NCBI GenBank assembly: GCA_013289615.1
Contig: JABCZO010000021.1
Location: forward strand, 1-64,000
DNA: 64,000 nucleotides
Source of the DNA: Gammaproteobacteria bacterium
GTDB lineage: Bacteria; Pseudomonadota; Gammaproteobacteria; Steroidobacterales; Steroidobacteraceae
Direction of reading: 5' to 3'
In this document: positions 34,595 through 43,484 of the stretch, one piece after another
Layout of the letters: each line of letters starts with the position of its first letter
Numbering within the stretch: position 1 is the first letter of the stretch
Notes under the pieces: model-generated
The model's database searches: none
What the model was told of the DNA's origin: nothing
The model's input: the letters and a program-made list of their open reading frames with translations, nothing else
Position numbers and translations under genes: made by a program

Positions 34595-35865
34595 ACGTCG
34601 GCGACCGGTTTCGCCCTGTGCGTGTACCAGGCCAGCGCGATCGCTGTCACGCTGCCGATAACGGCGATCGGCAGCAGGTCGGTCAGTAGCTGCGAGTAAC
34701 CATGGCCCGCTGCCTTGAGCAGGCCGGCAAGCTTGGGACCTGCGATGGAACCGATGCGACCGACCGCAACCGCGGCGCCGACACCCATGCCGCGAATGGC
34801 GGTCGGATAGCACGCGGGCGCTATGGCGTACAGGAATGATTGCGCCGCCAGAACCGCGCATCCCAGTGCGAACACGATCAGTACGGTTGGGCCCGGCGCG
34901 GCGGGCGCGCGGCTGAGCAGCAGGATAAGCGCCGGCAACGCCACGAATGTCGCGACGATGCCTGCATGCCGCAGCCGGCCTTCGAGCACCTGGCCCATCA
35001 GCAGTGCTGCGAATCCGCCGCCGACATTAAACGCTATCTGTGCCGCTGCCGCTTGCGGCTTGCTCATTCCATTGTCGACCAGCAGCGTCGGCAGCCAGCT
35101 CAACAGCAGATACAGCGTCAGCAGGCCCAGAAAGAAGCTGATCCACAGCAGCAGTGTCGGAATCGCGCGCCCAGCCGTCAGTATCGCGACGACGCTTGAG
35201 CCTCCGGAGCCGGCGGCACTGGCGCCACCCGCACTGCCGCCTTGCGCACGGCCCGCCATCGCCTTCTCGGCGCGCACGCGCTCAAATGCCGGCGATTCGC
35301 GTAACTTCGCCAGCATGATCGGCGCGATGATCAGCGGCGCCACGCCGCCGGCGATGAATATCAAACGCCAATGCGAGGCTGCAATCGACATGCTGATCAG
35401 GCTGGCGACCGCGCCGCCGAATGGCGCACCGCTGTAGGCAAGCGCGACGTTAGCGCTGCGCCGGTCCGGCGCGCTGCACTCGTTGACCAGCGCGATGAGA
35501 TTCGGCAATGCGCCGCCGAGACCTAATCCGGTCAGTAGCCGCGCCCAGTAGAGCATCTGCATGTCCAGGGACAGTGCGGTGAGCAGCGAAAACAAGCCGA
35601 ACAGGACTATCGAGGTGAGCACTACGCGTTTGCGGCCGATCGAATCCGACACCCACCCGCCGATCAGAGCTCCAAAGAGCAGTCCAGTGGTACTGGCACT
35701 GAAGAAATTGCCGAGCTGCCCGGGGCTTGGTTTGAACTCCGGAATGATGCCGCCGGCCGCAACACCGGCTGCCTGCAGGTCGATACCCTCGCAGAAAACT
35801 GCCAGCACGCAACAGACGATCGTTGCGACCGCGAGCCCGGGGCGGTCGCGATTGCCAGGCTGCAC
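34591..35865 (-). CDS. MFS transporter, aromatic acid:H+ symporter (AAHS) type
   Basis: Inner-membrane importer with twelve predicted helices. Family marks are FCEGIDLQAAGVAAGGIIPEF in helix 1, the loop 2-3 motif GGWVSDSIGRKRVV, and RLLTGLGLGGALPNLIALVNE in helix 4. A Gly/Ser/Ala-rich central loop (AQGGSAGGASAAGSGGSS) follows, then YPTAIRGMGVGAAVAVGRIGS in helix 10-11. This resembles MhpT/PcaK carriers for phenylpropionate or hydroxybenzoate. The frame is open to 35940, but that would overlap the DUF3617 gene by 61 bases; GTG 35865 (or TTG 35877) is more plausible. It converges on the Gfo/Idh gene. The substrate is not certain, and no ring-cleavage genes are adjacent. Confidence 0.82.
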   Translation of the reverse strand: MQPGNRDRPGLAVATIVCCVLAVFCEGIDLQAAGVAAGGIIPEFKPSPGQLGNFFSASTTGLLFGALIGGWVSDSIGRKRVVLTSIVLFGLFSLLTALSLDMQMLYWARLLTGLGLGGALPNLIALVNECSAPDRRSANVALAYSGAPFGGAVASLISMSIAASHWRLIFIAGGVAPLIIAPIMLAKLRESPAFERVRAEKAMAGRAQGGSAGGASAAGSGGSSVVAILTAGRAIPTLLLWISFFLGLLTLYLLLSWLPTLLVDNGMSKPQAAAAQIAFNVGGGFAALLMGQVLEGRLRHAGIVATFVALPALILLLSRAPAAPGPTVLIVFALGCAVLAAQSFLYAIAPACYPTAIRGMGVGAAVAVGRIGSIAGPKLAGLLKAAGHGYSQLLTDLLPIAVIGSVTAIALAWYTHRAKPVADV

Positions 35866-35879
35866 AGACTTAGGCAACC

Positions 35880-36449
35880 TTACGGGTTGTTCTTTTCGAG
35901 TTCGTAGTCCTTGACGCTGCCGCAATCGGGACCGAGCCACTTGCCTTCCATGGTGCTGTTCACCGTCATGGTCTTCGCGCCATGAGAAATGAGCGAATTG
36001 ACGGTTCCCGAGACGTGATCGGAACTGACAATCCGGAAGTGCACGTCGGTGGATTGCTTGCCATCCTCACTGGCGCACTCGCGGTGCGACTCGAATTCGC
36101 TGGGCGTATTCGTCACCAGCGTCACCTGGCAGTTCTTGCGCTGATCGCTGGCGGCGTTGAAGCCGTGCGAGCGCTTCTCGGCGGTCATGCATTCCTTGAA
36201 GATGCGAGGTTGCGCCCCACGGGCGATCGCCGCCTGCATTGCCGCTTCAAATTTGGCGCGTTGCTCGGGCGGCAGTTTCGCCAGCTGCTCATCGGTAATC
36301 GGCAGGTTGCCGTTGACCTGGGGGTGCGTGGCAACCTCCCACAGTCCCAGCCTGACATTGAGCTGCGGCGTATCCGCGGCATGCGCCAGCGCCATGGCTG
36401 CCCCGCCGGCGCCGAGTGCCCACAGAATCACCCATTCCTTGCTCGCCAT
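35880..36449 (-). CDS. Exported DUF3617 family protein
   Basis: A 189-residue secreted protein of unknown function. ATG 36449 follows a strong GGAGG and gives a signal peptide (EWVILWALGAGGAAMALAHA). The mature start LNVRLGLWEVATHPQVNGNL is the DUF3617 hallmark, then a helical stretch rich in Gln/Lys/Ala. Four cysteines follow, in FKECMTAEK, RKNCQVTL, RECASEDGK and GPDCGSVKD, probably two disulfides. The C-terminal half (VHFRIVSSDHVSGTVNSLIS) looks like beta structure. It is divergent from the DUF6491 lipoprotein and 14 bases upstream of the MFS gene. Confidence 0.85.
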   Translation of the reverse strand: MASKEWVILWALGAGGAAMALAHAADTPQLNVRLGLWEVATHPQVNGNLPITDEQLAKLPPEQRAKFEAAMQAAIARGAQPRIFKECMTAEKRSHGFNAASDQRKNCQVTLVTNTPSEFESHRECASEDGKQSTDVHFRIVSSDHVSGTVNSLISHGAKTMTVNSTMEGKWLGPDCGSVKDYELEKNNP

Positions 36450-36604
36450 GGCCGTCCTCCGATATTGTGCGTTGACCGATGCCCGTCGCAGACGGCGACA
36501 TATTACTCGCTCTGGTGTTAATCGAAAGAAGCCCGTTAGTGCCGATACCATGGCAATCTTGCGGCCTCACGCGGCAGCGCTTGTCGAGCGATAGCGGCAT
36601 TTTC

Positions 36605-37054
36605 GTGAACCTGCGGATACCGCATCTACTGTGGGTCGCGTTGCTGTTCGCAACACTGTGCTCGGCGACGCTGCTGCTGAGCGCCTGCAGCGGCATCGAG
36701 CGTCGCCAGGATGGGCAGTCGCAACGTGATCGCTATCTGCGATATGCCGGAGCGCCAATCGATCGTTTCACCTACCTCGGCCGCTATGACAGTTGGCAGG
36801 CGCTCAGCCGCAACCAGCTGGTCGTCTGGACCTCAATGAACGACGCCTACCTGCTGACGGTCGCGGATGTCTGTACCGGCCTGCAGTTCGCCCAGCGCAT
36901 CGGCGTCAGTTCAACCGGCGGTACCGTGAGCCGGCTGGAAGCGGTCAGCTTTGACCACCAGAGGTGCCCGATCAGCGAGATCCGGCCGGTGGACTACCGC
37001 AACATGAGACGAGATGCGGCTCGCAATAGCGATGCGACCAGCGATGCCAGGTGA
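36605..37054 (+). CDS. Exported DUF6491-like lipoprotein
   Basis: A 149-residue protein starting at GTG 36605, which gives a lipoprotein signal (LLWVALLFATLCSATLLLSAC, cysteine about residue 27). The mature part has the DUF6491 pattern: PIDRFTYLGRYDSWQALSRN, LVVWTSMNDAYLLTVADVC and VSRLEAVSFDHQRCPISEIR, with two conserved cysteines. Homologues are common in Xanthomonadales and related groups with no known role. The frame is open further upstream to 36479, but that part lies in the promoter region shared with the divergent DUF3617 gene. It converges on the DUF2845 gene 24 bases downstream. Confidence 0.8.
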   Translation: MNLRIPHLLWVALLFATLCSATLLLSACSGIERRQDGQSQRDRYLRYAGAPIDRFTYLGRYDSWQALSRNQLVVWTSMNDAYLLTVADVCTGLQFAQRIGVSSTGGTVSRLEAVSFDHQRCPISEIRPVDYRNMRRDAARNSDATSDAR

Positions 37055-37078
37055 CAGCGGACCAGTCCTGGGCTCGCC

Positions 37079-37426
37079 TCAGCGGTTTTCCGGGACGTAG
37101 CCGTAGCCGAGTATCTCGATCATCACCACCCGTCCACTCTCGAAACGCACCCGGCGCATCAGCTGAGACGGGCCGAAGTTGTACAGCCATAACTCCACCG
37201 GAACCTCGATCAGCGTGTTGCCGGCTGAGACCGGGACGCCGTTCACCCACGCCATTGACTGGACAAATGCCGTGCTGCGCTCGATGTCGGAGGGATTGCC
37301 GCATTTGGCTATTACCTGATCGCGGGTATCACCGGTGCCGACCAGAGTGGTTCCGCATTGCAACGAGTCGGCGTGCACGACACCGCCGGCCATCGACACA
37401 AGCAGCAGCAAGAGCAGGCGATGCAT
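37079..37426 (-). CDS. Exported DUF2845 family protein
   Basis: A 115-residue secreted protein of unknown function. The ATG at 37426 opens a signal peptide (MHRLLLLLLVSMAGGVVHA), followed by the DUF2845 core LQCGTTLVGTGDTRDQVIAK and CGNPSDIE. This region is similar in idea to the SmpA/OmlA-type lipid-exposed fold where a DxxxxVxxxxGxP pattern occurs. The second half, VELWLYNFGPSQLMRRVRFE and GRVVMIEILGYGY, is beta-rich. An in-frame upstream extension to 37573 has no similarity. It is transcribed convergently with the DUF6491 gene. Confidence 0.82.
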   Translation of the reverse strand: MHRLLLLLLVSMAGGVVHADSLQCGTTLVGTGDTRDQVIAKCGNPSDIERSTAFVQSMAWVNGVPVSAGNTLIEVPVELWLYNFGPSQLMRRVRFESGRVVMIEILGYGYVPENR

Positions 37427-37652
37427 AGCGCGGCAAACCCTAGCCCGATTCCATTCGAGTGGCAATGAAAACCGGCAGCGCGAAGCCGCGCGCTCATTGT
37501 TTCTGTGCGACCACCGCCTCACTGAAGCCGTCGGCGCGCCGCACATGCCCGTTCCAGTCCCGCTGGCGACCATGGCATAGCTGAGCTGCGAATCATCCGG
37601 CTACCGTGGCGTCGCTGTCACCGTTGCCCCTACATTCGACAGGAGAGATGCG

Positions 37653-38024
37653 ATGCTATATCAGATATCTAGCGCCCGCCCGGCCTGGCGCTGTGTCGCG
37701 ACTGCGGTCCTGGCAATGACCGCCCTGACCCCATTCGCAACCGCATTGGCCGCCGCGCCGACAGTGGATGCGGTGCCGCAGGTCGTAGTGAAGTTCGCCG
37801 ATCTGGACGTGGCGACTGATTCCGGCGCCGCCACCCTGCTGCGGCGTATCGAAGCTGCAGCAGAGCAAATCTGCGGCAGTCCACGTGGAATGCAGCCCCT
37901 GGATCGATTGGTGCGTGTGCAGCAATGCAATGCGCAGGCCATCGCGCGCGCCGTCACCGACGTAGGGGCACCGAAAGTCACGCTGGTCTATCGCGCCCGA
38001 TATCAGCCTACCAGCATGGGCTAG
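37653..38024 (+). CDS. UrcA family exported protein
   Basis: A 123-residue secreted protein of the UrcA family, abundant in alpha- and gammaproteobacteria and of unknown function. It has an N-terminal signal peptide ending near ALAAAP, then the family pattern VVVKFADLDVATDSGAATLL, RRIEAAAEQICG, a second cysteine in VQQCNAQAIARAVTDV, and the final VTLVYRAR. The two cysteines probably pair. ATG 37653 has GGAGAG eight bases upstream. It stands alone between the DUF2845 gene and the crotonase gene. Confidence 0.85.
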   Translation: MLYQISSARPAWRCVATAVLAMTALTPFATALAAAPTVDAVPQVVVKFADLDVATDSGAATLLRRIEAAAEQICGSPRGMQPLDRLVRVQQCNAQAIARAVTDVGAPKVTLVYRARYQPTSMG

Positions 38025-38164
38025 GATAAGGAGTCCGATCCGCTTGTCGCTTTGGCCGCGCGGCGCTCGTTGCAGCAGCGGGTGCGCGCGGCGGCGCAGC
38101 CGACACGCAAGCGCGGTCGCGCTTTTGGCTCGGCACGCACATCCACTGACTGGCGCCGGCGACG

Positions 38165-38923
38165 CTATGTTCTGCGCTTATTCCCGTCGAAGAATCGCGC
38201 AACGCGCTGCTTTGCATCCGGTGCCAAACCCTCGTTCTTGAACAGCTCCAATGCGTGTGCGTCACGAAGACTCAGCCCATCGCTCTCGATCAGTGCGCGC
38301 TTGTTCACCTGGTTCGCGTACCATGAATTGGCGAGGACATCCCTGCAGAGTGCAGCCAACTCTGTCTCGAATCGCTCGTCCGCGAAGCACAGATTGACCA
38401 GTTGCATTGCCTGCGCCTCGCTCCCGGAGTAGCTGCGGCAAGTGAGCATCATCTCAGTCGCCTTGGCGCGTCCCACACGATGCGGCAGTCGTAAGCTCAA
38501 GCCCCAGATCGGGGTCAGACCCCAGTGCGCGTAGGCATCGCTAAAGTGCGCCGACTCACCCGCAATGATGAGGTCGGCCGCGAGGGCCAACTCCAGCGCT
38601 CCAGTGGAGCAGTGACCCTGCACCGCGGAAATGACCGGTTGCGGCAGATTGGCGATCTTGTCGATCACTTCCGAGTGGTAATGGGGTTTGGCACCGGCCC
38701 GCACGTACTCCAGGACTTCGGCCATGTCGTATCCGGACGAGAAATTGCCGCCAGCACCACGCAGCACCACGAGGCCGATATCCCGGGTCTGGCGCGCGAT
38801 CGCCTCCACATGTTCATCCAGAGCCTCGAACACGTCTTTGGTCAGGGCATTCAGTTTCTCCGGCCGATTCAGCGTCAGGATCGCGGCACCGTGCTTGTTT
38901 TCGCGAAGGACGAGACTATTCAT
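38165..38923 (-). CDS. Enoyl-CoA hydratase/isomerase (crotonase) family protein
   Basis: A 252-residue crotonase-fold enzyme. It shows AAILTLNRPEKLNALTKDVF at the N terminus, the first oxyanion-hole segment GAGGNFSSGYDMAEV, and the second in AVQGHCSTGALELALAADLI. The latter has Thr-Gly-Ala where hydratases usually have Gly-Gly-Gly. Residues matching the catalytic glutamates of true hydratases are not obvious: the region after DLIIAGESAHFSDAYAHWGL has Ala/His at those places. It may therefore be an isomerase, hydrolase or other crotonase. Its ATG overlaps the stop of the metal-efflux outer-membrane gene, an odd partnership. Confidence 0.83.
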   Translation of the reverse strand: MNSLVLRENKHGAAILTLNRPEKLNALTKDVFEALDEHVEAIARQTRDIGLVVLRGAGGNFSSGYDMAEVLEYVRAGAKPHYHSEVIDKIANLPQPVISAVQGHCSTGALELALAADLIIAGESAHFSDAYAHWGLTPIWGLSLRLPHRVGRAKATEMMLTCRSYSGSEAQAMQLVNLCFADERFETELAALCRDVLANSWYANQVNKRALIESDGLSLRDAHALELFKNEGLAPDAKQRVARFFDGNKRRT

Positions 38924-40404
38924 GGTGTATTTCCTGAAGGCCGATTCCACCAGCCACCGCCCAGGGCCTGAAATAAACCGGCCGTGTCGGCATATCGGTT
39001 GGCGCGCGCCTGGACCAGTGCCAGCTCAGACTGCTGATAACTCTGTTCCGCATTGAGCACTGCGACGAAGCTGATCGTTCCGAGCTCATGCTGACGGCGC
39101 GCGAGATCCAAGGTCGACCTGGCGGCCTGATCGGCCTCGAGAGTCGCCCGCAGCGCATCGGCGTCCGCCTGCAGGGCGCGCAACGTGTCGGCTACGTTCT
39201 GACAGGCGAGGACAACCGCTGCGCGATATTGCGCGGCGGCCTGATCGAGCGCGGCATCCGCGGCCCTATGCCTGTGCAACAACGCCCCCGCATCGAACAG
39301 GGTCTGGGTCAGTGACGCGCCGAGGTTCCAGAAGCCAGTGTAGGGCCCGAACAGATCGCCCAGTGTCAGCGCGCTGGAGCCAAGGTTGGCGTCGATCTGA
39401 AATTGCGGCAGCATGTTGGCGAGCGCTACCCCGGCCTCGGCCGAGGCGACATGCAGGTTCGCTTCCGCCTGGCGCACGTCGGGGCGCTGCTCGACCAGTT
39501 TCGACGGCAGGCTGACGGGCAGGTCGCTCGGCAATGTCAGATCATCCATGCGAAAGGTCTGCTCCGGCTCCTCGGACGGCAACTGCCCCAGCAGCGCCGT
39601 CAGGGCATCGCGCGCCTGACCCAACTGCTTCTGCAACGGCGGCAGCGTTGCGACCGTTTGCGCCTCGATCGCCTGTTGGGCCAGCAGGTCGAGATCGCTC
39701 GCGGTACCAAGCGCGCGCTGCCGTTTCACGGTTTCGGTCAACTGATGCTGCAACTGCAATAGACGCTCGGTCGCTGCAATCTGATCGCGCAGGGAGGCTT
39801 CCTGCACCGCGGTGACCACGACGTTGCTGCTCAAAGTCAGGTAGGTTGCTTCGAGTTGGAAACGGCCCGCTTCCACTTGCGCCGTGGCAGCTTCGACCGA
39901 ACGGCGCGTGGCGCCGAACACATCGGGCAGATAGCTGAGGCTTAGCTGGGCCGTATAGAGACTGTAGTAGGGATTCGACTGCGGCAGGCTGGTCGGATTG
40001 GCCAGGGTGTCGAGCGGATTGCGGGCGCGGGTCGCGCTGAAGCTTCCCTGCACCAGGGGCAGGAAGCTGGTTCGCTGGGCCAGGTAGAGTTCATGCGCTT
40101 GGCGCAATGCCGCTGCGGCCGCGGCAGCATTCGGATTGGCCTTCAATGCCTGCTCGACCAGCGTGTTGAGCTGCGGCGACTGAAACAGCGTCCACCATTC
40201 GCCAGGGATGTCCAAATCGGCGACAAAGCGCTGCGAGTTGCCGTCGGCGCCAGGGGACGAGACGGTCTCTCGCGGCACGGATGCGCTGCCATACCCTGCC
40301 GCGGTGGGCGGCGCGGGCGATTTGAAATTCGGGCCAACGGCGCAGGCGCCAAGGCTTGCAACCAATACGGTCGATGCCAATCGGCCTGAGATCAGGCGCC
40401 CCAT
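38920..40404 (-). CDS. Outer-membrane efflux lipoprotein of the metal RND system (CusC/CzcC/NodT type)
   Basis: Outer-membrane channel for the adjacent CzcBA-like exporter. ATG 40404 gives 494 residues and a lipoprotein signal, MGRLISGRLASTVLVASLGAC, with the NodT start CAVGPNFKSPAPP. Both efflux-domain repeats are visible, with SLSYLPDVFGATRRSVEAAT, SKLVEQRPDVRQAEANLHVA and the closing YADTAGLFQALGGGW. A much longer frame upstream lies inside the transporter gene in another reading frame and is not coding. It overlaps the transporter gene by 13 bases and the crotonase gene by four. It is closer to multidrug NodT channels than to CzcC, so pairing with a metal pump is inferred from the operon. 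Confidence 0.88.
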   Translation of the reverse strand: MGRLISGRLASTVLVASLGACAVGPNFKSPAPPTAAGYGSASVPRETVSSPGADGNSQRFVADLDIPGEWWTLFQSPQLNTLVEQALKANPNAAAAAAALRQAHELYLAQRTSFLPLVQGSFSATRARNPLDTLANPTSLPQSNPYYSLYTAQLSLSYLPDVFGATRRSVEAATAQVEAGRFQLEATYLTLSSNVVVTAVQEASLRDQIAATERLLQLQHQLTETVKRQRALGTASDLDLLAQQAIEAQTVATLPPLQKQLGQARDALTALLGQLPSEEPEQTFRMDDLTLPSDLPVSLPSKLVEQRPDVRQAEANLHVASAEAGVALANMLPQFQIDANLGSSALTLGDLFGPYTGFWNLGASLTQTLFDAGALLHRHRAADAALDQAAAQYRAAVVLACQNVADTLRALQADADALRATLEADQAARSTLDLARRQHELGTISFVAVLNAEQSYQQSELALVQARANRYADTAGLFQALGGGWWNRPSGNTP

Positions 40405-43400
40405 CGGGCCCGTCCGCGCCGCTGTTCGGCCCAATGCTCGATGACGTGATACATCGACGGCAGCACGAACAAAGTAAGCACCGTGGCGATCGCCAGGCCG
40501 CCCACCACCACGGTTGCGATCCCGCGTTGCACGTCGCTGCCGACGCCGGTGTGGATCGCTGCCGGAAGCATCCCCAGGGTTGCCACCGTAGCCGTCATCA
40601 GTACCGGCCGTAAGCGCTCGGTTGCGCCCTTCATGATCGCTTCGTGCAGCTCCAGGCCTGACTTCCTCATGCGATTGAGATTCGACACCATGATAATGCC
40701 GTTCTGGACCGCCACGCCGAACAGCGCAATGAATCCCACACCGCTCGCGACGTTCAGGTTCTGGCCAGTCAGGTGCAGCGAGATCAAGCCGCCCAGGGTC
40801 GCCAGAGGCACTACGCCCAATATCAGCGCCGCCTGCCGCACCGAGCCGGTTCCGACCGTGAGCAGGATCAGCATCACGATCATCAGCACGCCCAGTATCA
40901 CCAGCAGCCTGGATTCCGCGCGCCGCTGGTTCTCGAACTGCCCGCCCCATTCCAATCGGATCCGGGTCGGATCGAAATGGACCTGTGCGGCGATCTTCGC
41001 CTGCGCTTCGGCAAGGTACGAGGTCAGATCGCGCTCGCGGTTGTCGATGCGGATGGTCAGATTGCGCTGGCCGTTTTCGCGCGTCACGGTACTCTCGCCC
41101 ACACTCGGACGAACCTCAGCGATCTGCGACAGCGGCACCTGCATGCCGCCCGAGGTGTTGACAAACAGGTTGCCGAGCGCCTCGGGCCGGTCTCGACTGC
41201 CTTCCGTGAAGCGGATCGTCAGCGGGTAGGTCTTCTCCCCCACGTAGACGGTCGAGACCGGGGCTTGTCCGACACCGGTCTGGATGACGTTCACCACGTC
41301 GCTCATGTTGATCCCGTAGCGGGCGGCTTTCTCGCGATCCAGCTTGATCCCGACCTGCGGAATGGGCGGCTCCTGGAAGATCGACGCGCTGGACGTGCCC
41401 TGGATCGTGTACAGCACGTCGACGATTTGGCCGCCGGTCTCGCGCAGCGCATTCAGATCATCGCCGAAGACCTTGATCACCAGCGGACTGTGCGCGCCGC
41501 CGATCATGTCGTTGACACCGTCGATGATCGGCTGACTGATGCCGATCGAATATCCGGGCAGGTCCTTGGCGAGACCCGCTGCGAGCCGATCGATGAACTG
41601 TTTCTTTGATTCGCCCCCCGGCCAGGTGTCATAGGATTTCAATCCAACCGGCACTTCGATGTGCGACATGGTCCAGGGATCGGTGCCATCGTCGTTTCGA
41701 CCGGTCTGTGTGACGACATACGAGACCTCGGGATACTTGAGGATTGCTCGCCGAAGATCGCTCGCCATGTCGCTGGCCTTGTTCAACGAAAGGCCGGTGG
41801 GCATCTGCACCTGCAGCCATAGCGCGCCTTCGTCAAGATCAGGCAGGAAATCGCGGCCGACGGTCACCGCCAGGCCGACCACCGCCAGCAGCGCAAAGAT
41901 GACCACCCCGTAGATGATGCGCGGCTGCTCGATGCAGGCGCCGAGCAGGCGCTCGTAACCGTCCGTCAGCCGTTCGAGCCATAGGTTGCGATAGACGCTG
42001 CCGGGACTGCGAAACGCATAGTAGGCGAGCGCGGGCACCAGCGCCAAGGAGGTCAATAGCGCACCGAACAGCGCATAGCCCATGGTATACGCCATCGGCG
42101 TGAACAGTTTCGCTTCGGCGCGCTCGAACGAGAACAACGGCAGGTAGGCGGAGATAATGATCAGGCTGGCGAAGAAAATCGGCCGGGTCACCTGCAAAGT
42201 CGCCGCCCGCACCTCGCTTTCGCTCAATTCCTCGCTGGGAGTGGCTTCCCGCCGGCGCAGGATGGCCTCGGTCACGACGATGGCGCCGTCCACCAGAATG
42301 CCGAAATCGATCGCGCCCAACGACAGCAGGTTGGCCGATACCCGGGTGAGATTGAGCAGCGAGAACACGGACACCAGCGCTAGCGGGATGCTGACCGCGA
42401 CCACCAGTGCGCTACGCGCGCTGCCGAGGAACAGGATCAGCACCAGAAACACCAGGCCGATGCCTTCGGCGATCGTGCGGCCGACCTTGCTGACCGTCGC
42501 CCGGACCAGGTCGTCGCGGTCGATATAGGGCACGATCCTCACGCCCATGATCGCCAATTGGCCATTGAGCTCGGCTACCTTGGCATGGATACCGTGCAGG
42601 GTTTGCGACGGGTTCTGGTATTTGAGCATCAGCACGATGCCCTCGATGGTGTCCGGGTTGCTGTCCTTGCCAAGGATCCCTTCGCGCTCCTGGTGACTCA
42701 GCGTCGTACGGCCCAGGTCGCGTACCAGCACTGGCGTGCCGTTAGCCTGCGTCACTACGGTCGACCCGATATCGTCGAGCGTGTGCATCAATCCAACACC
42801 GCGGATGACATAGCTCTGATCACCGCGCGAGACCCGACCGCCGCCGGCATTGGTGTTGTTGTTGTTGATCGCGTTGATGACGTCGGTGATGCCGAGGCTA
42901 TAGTGCTGCAGCTGGCTGGGATCGAGGTCGAGTTGATACTCGGTGGTGAAGCCGCCGAAATTGGTGTCATCGACCACACCCGGCACCGACTTGATGGCGG
43001 GAATCACCGTCCAGCGCTGGATCTCGGACAATTCCTGCAGGTTCTTGCTATCCGATTCGAGCGTGTAGCGGTAGATTTCCCCGCCCGGACCGGCCACCGG
43101 ATCGAGCGACGGCGCGGCTCCTGCCGGCAGCACCGCCTGACCGATTCGCTCGAGCAGGCGCTGTCGCGCCCAATAGTCCTCGTAGCCGTCGCGAAATAGG
43201 ACCGTGATCAGCGACAGGCCGAAGGTGCTCGAGGAGCGCATCAGCAGCAGGCCGGGAGTGCCATTGATCTGCCGCTCCAGCGGCACCGTGATCAACTGTT
43301 CGACTTCCTCGGCCGCCAGGCCCGGGATCTGCGTCGTAACCTGCGCCGCGACGTCGCCGAGCTCGGGATAGGCTTCGACCGACAGCGTCTCCCACGCATA

Positions 43401-43484
43401 GATCCCGAACACGCTCAGCAGCACCGCCACGACGATGACGGCCACGCGCCGGTGCAGGCAGAAGGCGACAAACTGGTCAATCAT
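40392..43484 (-). CDS. Heavy-metal efflux RND transporter, CzcA/CusA family
   Basis: Proton-driven exporter of 1030 residues, HME-RND class. It has the family start FVAFCLHRRVAVIVVAVLLS and SVEAYPELGDVAAQVTTQIP, where AcrB-type pumps differ. The helix-4 signature IDFGILVDGAIVVTEAILRR contains the proton-relay acidic residues. YERLLGACIEQPRIIYGVVI begins the second half, and SGVGFIALFGVAVQNGIIMV closes it. The DFG-VDG form resembles divalent-cation pumps (Co, Zn, Cd, Ni) more than Cu/Ag pumps, which fits the neighbouring DmeRF genes. Its ATG overlaps the end of the adaptor gene by eight bases. Exact metals cannot be read from the sequence. Confidence 0.9.
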   Translation of the reverse strand: MIDQFVAFCLHRRVAVIVVAVLLSVFGIYAWETLSVEAYPELGDVAAQVTTQIPGLAAEEVEQLITVPLERQINGTPGLLLMRSSSTFGLSLITVLFRDGYEDYWARQRLLERIGQAVLPAGAAPSLDPVAGPGGEIYRYTLESDSKNLQELSEIQRWTVIPAIKSVPGVVDDTNFGGFTTEYQLDLDPSQLQHYSLGITDVINAINNNNTNAGGGRVSRGDQSYVIRGVGLMHTLDDIGSTVVTQANGTPVLVRDLGRTTLSHQEREGILGKDSNPDTIEGIVLMLKYQNPSQTLHGIHAKVAELNGQLAIMGVRIVPYIDRDDLVRATVSKVGRTIAEGIGLVFLVLILFLGSARSALVVAVSIPLALVSVFSLLNLTRVSANLLSLGAIDFGILVDGAIVVTEAILRRREATPSEELSESEVRAATLQVTRPIFFASLIIISAYLPLFSFERAEAKLFTPMAYTMGYALFGALLTSLALVPALAYYAFRSPGSVYRNLWLERLTDGYERLLGACIEQPRIIYGVVIFALLAVVGLAVTVGRDFLPDLDEGALWLQVQMPTGLSLNKASDMASDLRRAILKYPEVSYVVTQTGRNDDGTDPWTMSHIEVPVGLKSYDTWPGGESKKQFIDRLAAGLAKDLPGYSIGISQPIIDGVNDMIGGAHSPLVIKVFGDDLNALRETGGQIVDVLYTIQGTSSASIFQEPPIPQVGIKLDREKAARYGINMSDVVNVIQTGVGQAPVSTVYVGEKTYPLTIRFTEGSRDRPEALGNLFVNTSGGMQVPLSQIAEVRPSVGESTVTRENGQRNLTIRIDNRERDLTSYLAEAQAKIAAQVHFDPTRIRLEWGGQFENQRRAESRLLVILGVLMIVMLILLTVGTGSVRQAALILGVVPLATLGGLISLHLTGQNLNVASGVGFIALFGVAVQNGIIMVSNLNRMRKSGLELHEAIMKGATERLRPVLMTATVATLGMLPAAIHTGVGSDVQRGIATVVVGGLAIATVLTLFVLPSMYHVIEHWAEQRRGRARWGA

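Noticed and set aside
38008..38265. Minus-strand frame between the UrcA and crotonase genes
   Set aside because: Residues are Ser/Arg/Ala-rich without family similarity; it overlaps the crotonase 3' end.
40405..40950. N-terminal extension of the metal-system outer-membrane protein
   Set aside because: These codons lie inside the transporter gene in another frame, are low-complexity, and precede a good lipoprotein leader at 40404.
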